Source: Bryobacterales bacterium (GTDB lineage Bacteria > Acidobacteriota > Terriglobia > Bryobacterales > Bryobacteraceae). From it: a stretch of DNA of 64,000 nucleotides. Of this stretch, positions 58,724 to 64,000 are shown piece after piece. The stretch lies in the NCBI GenBank assembly GCA_025463005.1, contig JAOAPR010000027.1:1-64000 (forward strand). The letters run 5' to 3'. The notes under the pieces were generated by a model that worked only from the letters and a program-made list of their open reading frames with translations, searched no databases and was not told the origin of the DNA. The position numbers and the translations under genes were made by a program. Every line of letters starts with the position of its first letter. Position 1 is the stretch's first letter.

Positions 58724-59788
58724 ATGGGCGAACTGCTGATCATCAGGCTTCTTTTCATAGCCGTCCTGGCTTTTGCCGCCTACTTTCTCCATCCATTCAA
58801 TCTAGAGGGCCCCCTGGCCGTGGGAGTAGGAGTCATCGCCGCCATAGGCGTGGTGGTGTTCGAGATCCGCATCAAGCAGGTCAGCATGCCGCGTTTGATC
58901 GGGGCCGCGTTCGGCAGTATTTTGGGAATCCTGGGCGCGTACCTCATCTCCCTGGTGCTGGAGCACGCCATGCCCGACAGCGATAACACGGTCCCTTTTC
59001 TGCAGGTTCTGATCCTGGCGCTGATGACCTACTGTGGGCTGGTGGTGGGCGCCGCCAAGGGCGAGATGCTGAATCTGGCTGCCCTGGGCGGGTTGTTCGG
59101 GGGCGAGAAAACCACTAAGAATTCGTTCAAGATTCTGGATACCAGCGTCATCATCGACGGTCGGATCGCGGATATCGCCGAGACGTCGTTTGTGGAGGGA
59201 GCGCTGGTAATTCCGCAGTTTGTGCTACGGGAACTGCAACTGGTGGCGGATTCCTCGGATTCGATGAAGCGCAATCGCGGGCGGCGCGGCCTGGACGTGC
59301 TGCAACGAATCCAGAAGATGCCGCAGTTGAACATCCAGATCGTGGAAGACGATTTTCCCAACGTCCGCGAAGTGGACATGAAGCTGATCGAGCTGGCCAA
59401 GTTGTATAGCTGCAAAATCGTCACCAACGATTTCAACCTGAACAAGGTCGCGCAACTGCACGGCGTCGAAGTGCTGAACATCAATGAGCTGGCCAATGCG
59501 CTGAAACCAGTGGTGCTGCCGGGCGAAACCATGCGCGTGTTCATTCTTAAAGAGGGTAAAGAGTACAACCAGGGCGTCGCCTATCTGGACGACGGCACCA
59601 TGGTGGTGGTGGACAATGCGCGCAAGATGATTTCGAAGACCATCGACGTCGCGGTGACCAGTGTGCTGCAAACCACGGCAGGTAAGATGATCTTCGGCCG
59701 CTTCGACGAGCGCACCCACGCCGTCCACGACAAAGAACGCGATCGGCCGTCGCGGGAAGCTGCTCCCGCGGCGGGCAGCGGCGCGTAG
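58724..59788 (+). CDS. PIN/TRAM-domain membrane protein (YacL-like)
   Basis: N-terminal TMs; [57 protein letters not shown]. Confidence 0.92.
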   Translation: MGELLIIRLLFIAVLAFAAYFLHPFNLEGPLAVGVGVIAAIGVVVFEIRIKQVSMPRLIGAAFGSILGILGAYLISLVLEHAMPDSDNTVPFLQVLILALMTYCGLVVGAAKGEMLNLAALGGLFGGEKTTKNSFKILDTSVIIDGRIADIAETSFVEGALVIPQFVLRELQLVADSSDSMKRNRGRRGLDVLQRIQKMPQLNIQIVEDDFPNVREVDMKLIELAKLYSCKIVTNDFNLNKVAQLHGVEVLNINELANALKPVVLPGETMRVFILKEGKEYNQGVAYLDDGTMVVVDNARKMISKTIDVAVTSVLQTTAGKMIFGRFDERTHAVHDKERDRPSREAAPAAGSGA

Positions 59789-59790
59789 AA

Positions 59791-60122
59791 TTACTGTTCC
59801 AGATTCTCTACATCGGCCGCGTCTTGCGTTCGCCCTGTCGCACGCTTGTTCTTGATCAGCGTATCCCGGCTCAAGAAGGCGACCGGGACCCCGTCGAGAT
59901 CCCCAGGCACGCGCTGATCCTAAGCTTCTTTAAACGTTACGCCCGTCGAACCTGTTCGATGCGCGCCGCGTTCTCAGGGGTGCAGCGCAACAGTACATCC
60001 ACGTCTCCGGTATAACGGGGGAAGCCGTGAAAAGCGAGCGCGTGGGCCCCCACGATCAGGTATTCAACTCCGTGAGAGTTCAATGATTCGATAAACTCTC
60101 TCAAGTCTTTCGGAACAGCCAT
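59791..60122 (-). pseudogene. Decayed nucleotidyltransferase (internal deletion plus frame change)
   Basis: N-terminal fragment MAVPKDLREFIESLNSHGVEYLIVGAHALAFHGFPRYTGDVDVLLRCTPENAARIEQVRRA*; C-terminal fragment in another frame GDLDGVPVAFLSRDTLIKNKRATGRTQDAADVENLEQ*. Confidence 0.8.
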
Positions 60123-60255
60123 GCTCCTCCCGATACAGGCGAACCAGGTCAAACAGGATCTCGAGCCGCTGTTGGGGCGTAAGGCTGAGGTAGTAAGCGC
60201 GGTCCGCGGCATCAGCCTCGGCGTGGCTATCGAACCGGCGGACCATACGCTCCAC
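60064..60255 (-). CDS. Small hypothetical protein, probable partner of the nucleotidyltransferase
   Basis: MERMVRRFDSHAEADAADRAYYLSLTPQQRLEILFDLVRLYREEHGCSERLERVYRIIELSRS; overlaps the pseudogene start. Confidence 0.7.
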   Translation of the reverse strand: MERMVRRFDSHAEADAADRAYYLSLTPQQRLEILFDLVRLYREEHGCSERLERVYRIIELSRS

Positions 60256-60334
60256 GCGACTATCTTATCCAGTTTCCCCAGCACAACGCCGCCGAATTCA
60301 TTACAATCAGTAGTTCGCTTGTAAGAGTTCGCTC

Positions 60335-61048
60335 ATGAACGTTTCCGTCATTCTTCCCGCTGCCGGTCTTGGCACCCGCATGGGGCGTGAAAAGTCGGGC
60401 ACCAGCCGCAAGCAGTTCATGCTGCTGGAGGGCGCGCCGATCCTGATCCACACCATTCGCAAGTTTCTGCGCTGTCCCTCGGTCACCGAAATTGTGGTGG
60501 CGCTGCGCGCCGAGGACATCGACTGGGCCCGCGGGCTGATCCATCACGAGCACCCCTCGAAACCGGTTCGCGTCGTGGAAGGCGGGGACACGCGGCAGCA
60601 GTCGGTGGAAAATGCGCTGGCCACGCTCACTTCCGATGTTGCCCTGGTGGCGGTACACGACGCGGTACGCCCCTTTATCGATTCCGAGCTGGTGGAAAAA
60701 GTGATCGCCGAAGCCGGGAAAACCGGAGCTGCGATTGTCGGGATCGTGCCCGTGGACACGATTAAGCAGGTGCACAAGAACAAGATCCGCGCGACGCTCT
60801 CGCGCGAGCACCTGGTTATGGCACAGACCCCGCAAGTCTTCCAGCTCGAACTGTTGAAGCGCGCGTTCGCCGCAGCCCGCAAGGACGGCTTTACCGGCAC
60901 CGACGAATCCAGCCTGGTGGAGCGCCTGGAAGAGATCGAGGTTCACGTCGTGCAGGGCAGCGACCGCAACATCAAGATCACCAAGCCCACCGACATGGAA
61001 CTGGCGCGACTGTTTCTATCCGAAGAAGTGGCGGGCCAGACGGCGTGA
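60335..61048 (+). CDS. ispD: 2-C-methyl-D-erythritol 4-phosphate cytidylyltransferase
   Basis: SVILPAAGLGTRMG..SGTSRKQFMLLEGAPILIHTI..VAVHDAVRPFI..TPQVFQLELLKRA..GTDESSLVE. Confidence 0.95.
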   Translation: MNVSVILPAAGLGTRMGREKSGTSRKQFMLLEGAPILIHTIRKFLRCPSVTEIVVALRAEDIDWARGLIHHEHPSKPVRVVEGGDTRQQSVENALATLTSDVALVAVHDAVRPFIDSELVEKVIAEAGKTGAAIVGIVPVDTIKQVHKNKIRATLSREHLVMAQTPQVFQLELLKRAFAAARKDGFTGTDESSLVERLEEIEVHVVQGSDRNIKITKPTDMELARLFLSEEVAGQTA

Positions 61049-61524
61049 ACGAGATCCGCACAGGGATGGGGTGGGATGTACATCGTCTCGCTGCGGGGAG
61101 GCCTCTGATTCTAGGCGGCGTCACAGTGCCCAGCGAACTTGGCCTGGACGGCCATTCGGACGCCGATATCCTATCTCATGCCATTACGGATGCTTTGCTG
61201 GGGGCGGCCGCGCTGGGCGATATCGGGATGCACTTTCCGGATACCGACCCTAAATGGAAAGACGCCGATAGCCTCCAATTTCTAGTGCGCACCGCTGAAT
61301 TGGTGCGCGAGTGCGGGTTCGCAATCCTGCATATCGACTCGACAGTCATTCTGCAACAACCCAAGTTGAAGGACTTCCGGCAGCCAATCCGCGAGTCCGT
61401 CGCGCGGACCCTGGGCGTCGAAATCGAGCAGGTATCGGTGAAATTCAAGACGGCCGAGGGCGTGGGCCCGGTGGGTCTAAGCCTTTCGGCCGAAGCCCAG
61501 GCCATCGCCACCCTGGCCCGCTAG
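61045..61524 (+). CDS. ispF: 2-C-methyl-D-erythritol 2,4-cyclodiphosphate synthase
   Basis: GMGWDVHRLAAGRPLILGGV..GLDGHSDADILSHAITDALLGAAALGDIGMHFPDTDP; GTG start overlaps ispD stop. Confidence 0.96.
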   Translation: MNEIRTGMGWDVHRLAAGRPLILGGVTVPSELGLDGHSDADILSHAITDALLGAAALGDIGMHFPDTDPKWKDADSLQFLVRTAELVRECGFAILHIDSTVILQQPKLKDFRQPIRESVARTLGVEIEQVSVKFKTAEGVGPVGLSLSAEAQAIATLAR

Positions 61525-61534
61525 CGCCCTCTGA

Positions 61535-62506
61535 TCAGGGGATCTTCAGGAGCAGCTTGCCAGTGGTTTTGCGCCCTTCCAGATCGCGATGCGCCTGCGC
61601 GGCTTCCGCCAGCGGATAGATCTTATCGATGTGGATCTTGAGTTTCCCCTCGCCGATCCAGCGGAACAGGTCGGACGTGCGCCATTCCAAATCTTCGCGG
61701 CTGGCGATGTAGGTAGCCAGCGTCGGTCGCGTGACATAGAGCGATCCCTTTTGGCTCAGTAGCAATACATCGAAGGGAGCCACGGGACCGCTCGACTGAC
61801 CGAAGGCGACCATCATGCCACGCGGCTTCAGGCAATCGAGGCCTTTGAGAAACGTCGCCTGCCCGACGCCGTCATAGATTACCTCGACGCCCTTACCATC
61901 GGTCAGGCGCTTGGTTTCCGCCACGAAATCCTGCTGGTCGTAGAGAATCGCGGCCGAGGCGCCGTCCCCCAACGTGATTTTGGCTTTCGCCTCCGACCCG
62001 ACCGCAGCAATTACGCGCGCGCCAATCATGGTCGCCATCTGGACGATCAGTCTTCCGGTGCCGCCGGCCGCCGCATGAACTAATGTCGTCTGACCCCCTT
62101 TCAGGAGGAAGGTCGAATGCGTGAGATAGTGCGCTGTACAGCCTTGCAGCATGGCTGCGGCGGCCGTCGCGTCGTCTACGTTGTCGGGAATCTTCACCAG
62201 CTGTCCCGCGGGAATCGCGTGAAACTCCGCGTAGGAACCCCGCGCCATCGCATAAGCGACGCGATCGCCGGGCTTGAATTGGGTGACGCCCTCACCCAGT
62301 TTTTCCACTTTCCCGGACGCTTCCGATCCGAGCACCGCCGGCAATGGAGCCTTGTACAAGCCGCTGCGGAAATAGGTATCGACAAAGTTCACGCCTGAGT
62401 AGGCGACCTTCACCAGCACCTCGCCGGGTCCAGGCTGGGGCGTGGGGAAATCGCCGTAACGCATTACGTCGACCCCGCCGGTTTGTTCGATATAGACGGC
62501 TTTCAT
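61535..62506 (-). CDS. Quinone oxidoreductase (zinc-independent MDR family)
   Basis: MKAVYIEQTGGVDVMRYGDFPTPQPGPGEVLVKV..TLVHAAAGGTGRLIVQMATMIGARVIAAVGSEAK; start refined to MKAV. Confidence 0.93.
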   Translation of the reverse strand: MKAVYIEQTGGVDVMRYGDFPTPQPGPGEVLVKVAYSGVNFVDTYFRSGLYKAPLPAVLGSEASGKVEKLGEGVTQFKPGDRVAYAMARGSYAEFHAIPAGQLVKIPDNVDDATAAAAMLQGCTAHYLTHSTFLLKGGQTTLVHAAAGGTGRLIVQMATMIGARVIAAVGSEAKAKITLGDGASAAILYDQQDFVAETKRLTDGKGVEVIYDGVGQATFLKGLDCLKPRGMMVAFGQSSGPVAPFDVLLLSQKGSLYVTRPTLATYIASREDLEWRTSDLFRWIGEGKLKIHIDKIYPLAEAAQAHRDLEGRKTTGKLLLKIP

Positions 62507-63045
62507 AGTTGTCGTAGTCTCCTGCGTAAGTGCACCGTGCCAGCGTACAACAATAGATAAGCGAGCGTCACGGGAAAACACACCAGCCGCACCAGCGCAG
62601 GCACGGCAGCCGATCCGGTGAGCCCCAACCTGTAGCCGACGAATTGCCGCAATTGGCGGAAGTGCACGCGATCCAGCCAGAAGTAGTCGCCATTTTCGTT
62701 GATGATGAAAATCTTCGCGGGGAGTTTGCCGGCGAGCCACCATTTCCACTTGGTCATGATCGGCTCGGCCGCGCAGATGATGCCGGCCACGACGTATTTC
62801 CGTTGCGCCAGGTCGGCCCACAAGGCGTTACGCCCCGCGCCGCCGCCATAATCATTCACGTTGTAGACGCGGCCGTGGAATCCGGCCGGCTCCCCGGCAT
62901 AGCAGGTGACCAGGTCCATCTCAACATCCTGGCCAAATAGATCCCGCAAGTAGGGGATCAGTCTCTCGATCAGCCTCCGCGATCCGCTTTCGATCAACAG
63001 GATCCGCGAGCAGGGCGGGATATGGGGATAAAAAAAGTAGCGCAA
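62503..63045 (-). CDS. Conserved-looking hypothetical protein
   Basis: 180-aa ORF ending in a hydrophobic helix plus basic tail; ATGA overlap with 61535..62506. Confidence 0.65.
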   Translation of the reverse strand: MRYFFYPHIPPCSRILLIESGSRRLIERLIPYLRDLFGQDVEMDLVTCYAGEPAGFHGRVYNVNDYGGGAGRNALWADLAQRKYVVAGIICAAEPIMTKWKWWLAGKLPAKIFIINENGDYFWLDRVHFRQLRQFVGYRLGLTGSAAVPALVRLVCFPVTLAYLLLYAGTVHLRRRLRQL

Positions 63046-63110
63046 ACCGCTATTGTACGGTGCAAATTCCTGAAGGTCACATATCGGTTGCCGTGTATAA
63101 TCTATCGCAA

Positions 63111-64000
63111 GTGCAGCTCACCGCAGTCGACTGGGGCATCGTCGCCCTTTATTTCCTCTTCAACCTCTCGGTCGGTCTCTATTACAAGTCGCGCGCGCAG
63201 GCGAGCGTGGAGGAATTCTTCCTCTCAGGCCGCAACGTGCCGTGGTGGCTGGCAGGCACCTCCATGGTGGCGACTACTTTCGCCGCTGACACACCCCTGG
63301 CAGTTACCGGGATGGTTGCGGCTAACGGGATCGCCGGAAACTGGCTGTGGTGGTGCTTCGTCTCGAGCGGAATGCTGACGGTTTTTTTCTATGCGCGATT
63401 GTGGCGGCGCTCGGGCGTAACCACCGACGTCGAATTCGCTGAGATCCGCTACTCGGGGCGGCCAGCGGCGTTTCTGCGCGGATTCCGCGCGCTGTACCTC
63501 GGGATCCCGATCAACTGCATCATCCTGGGCTGGGTAAACAAAGCCATGGTCGACATCCTTATGTTGATCCTGGGTGTCACGAAGCTTGAAGCTCTGGCGA
63601 TCGTGATCGGCCTGATTGTGCTCACGTCGCTTATTTCCACGCTCTCTGGATTGTGGGGCGTGCTGGTGACCGATCTCTTTCAGTTCGGGATCAAGATGGG
63701 CATGGTGATCGTGCTGGCCGTGTTTGCTGTGCGGGCCGTCGGGGGCATCGACGCCATGAAACAGAAACTACTACTGGTGGACGCGGCACGCGGACCGGCA
63801 GGTGGATCGGTGCTCAACTTCGTGCCCGATCTCAACTCGGCTTGGATGCCGCTTCTCACGTTCCTGGTATACATTTCGCTCAATTGGTGGGCGACATGGT
63901 ATCCGGGGGCCGAGCCGGGCGGCGGAGGCTACATCGCGCAGCGCATGCTGAGCGCGCGGGATGAACGGCATTCGCTGCTGGCGACGCTGTGGTTCAACGT
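63111..64000 (+). CDS. Sodium:solute symporter family protein (runs off the window)
   Basis: Hand translation VQLTAVDWGIVALYFLFNLSVGLYYKSRAQASVEEFFLSGRNVPWWLAGTSMVATTFAADTPLAVTG..., open to 64000; absent from the ORF track because it has no stop in the window. Confidence 0.88.
   Translation, partial: MQLTAVDWGIVALYFLFNLSVGLYYKSRAQASVEEFFLSGRNVPWWLAGTSMVATTFAADTPLAVTGMVAANGIAGNWLWWCFVSSGMLTVFFYARLWRRSGVTTDVEFAEIRYSGRPAAFLRGFRALYLGIPINCIILGWVNKAMVDILMLILGVTKLEALAIVIGLIVLTSLISTLSGLWGVLVTDLFQFGIKMGMVIVLAVFAVRAVGGIDAMKQKLLLVDAARGPAGGSVLNFVPDLNSAWMPLLTFLVYISLNWWATWYPGAEPGGGGYIAQRMLSARDERHSLLATLWFN

Overview
The window is a 64 kb, GC-rich, gene-dense chromosomal segment. It most resembles an acidobacterium of the Solibacter/Bryobacterales type; this is inferred from a TIGR03437-like C-terminal domain, DUF6152-like proteins and FecR/CHRD secreted proteins, and was not tested phylogenetically. 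Housekeeping content: SRP RNA, rplU-rpmA-obg, hppA, accA-dnaE, tRNA-Ile2(CAU), pilT, mtnA, sppA, ispD-ispF and a PIN/TRAM protein. Accessory content: (i) several paralogous secreted proteins sharing a 'W-(E/D)-G-D-T-L-V-V-D' core, interspersed with DUF6152-like proteins, an esterase and a c-heme/beta-propeller protein; (ii) a 13 kb signalling cluster (36.2-49.4 kb) headed by a 2719-aa soluble hybrid histidine kinase. That kinase carries 13 exact-period 276-bp (92-aa) HAMP-type repeats of the kind known from fungal Nik1/Os-1 kinases, and a tandemly duplicated REC / degenerate-REC / REC module. It is followed by coupled genes for a REC-PAS kinase, a single-domain REC and a CHASE3 kinase, then an NtrC-type sigma-54 activator. 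A near-identical 20-nt element containing a perfect IHF consensus lies at fixed distance from a -24/-12-like motif both upstream and downstream of the cluster. Other observations: a decayed nucleotidyltransferase gene overlapping its putative partner, two copies of a REP-like double hairpin, a degenerate MBL-fold protein, and a 49-aa ORF below the ORF-track cutoff. No CRISPR array, prophage or transposase was recognised. All homology calls are from reading the translations; no searches were run.
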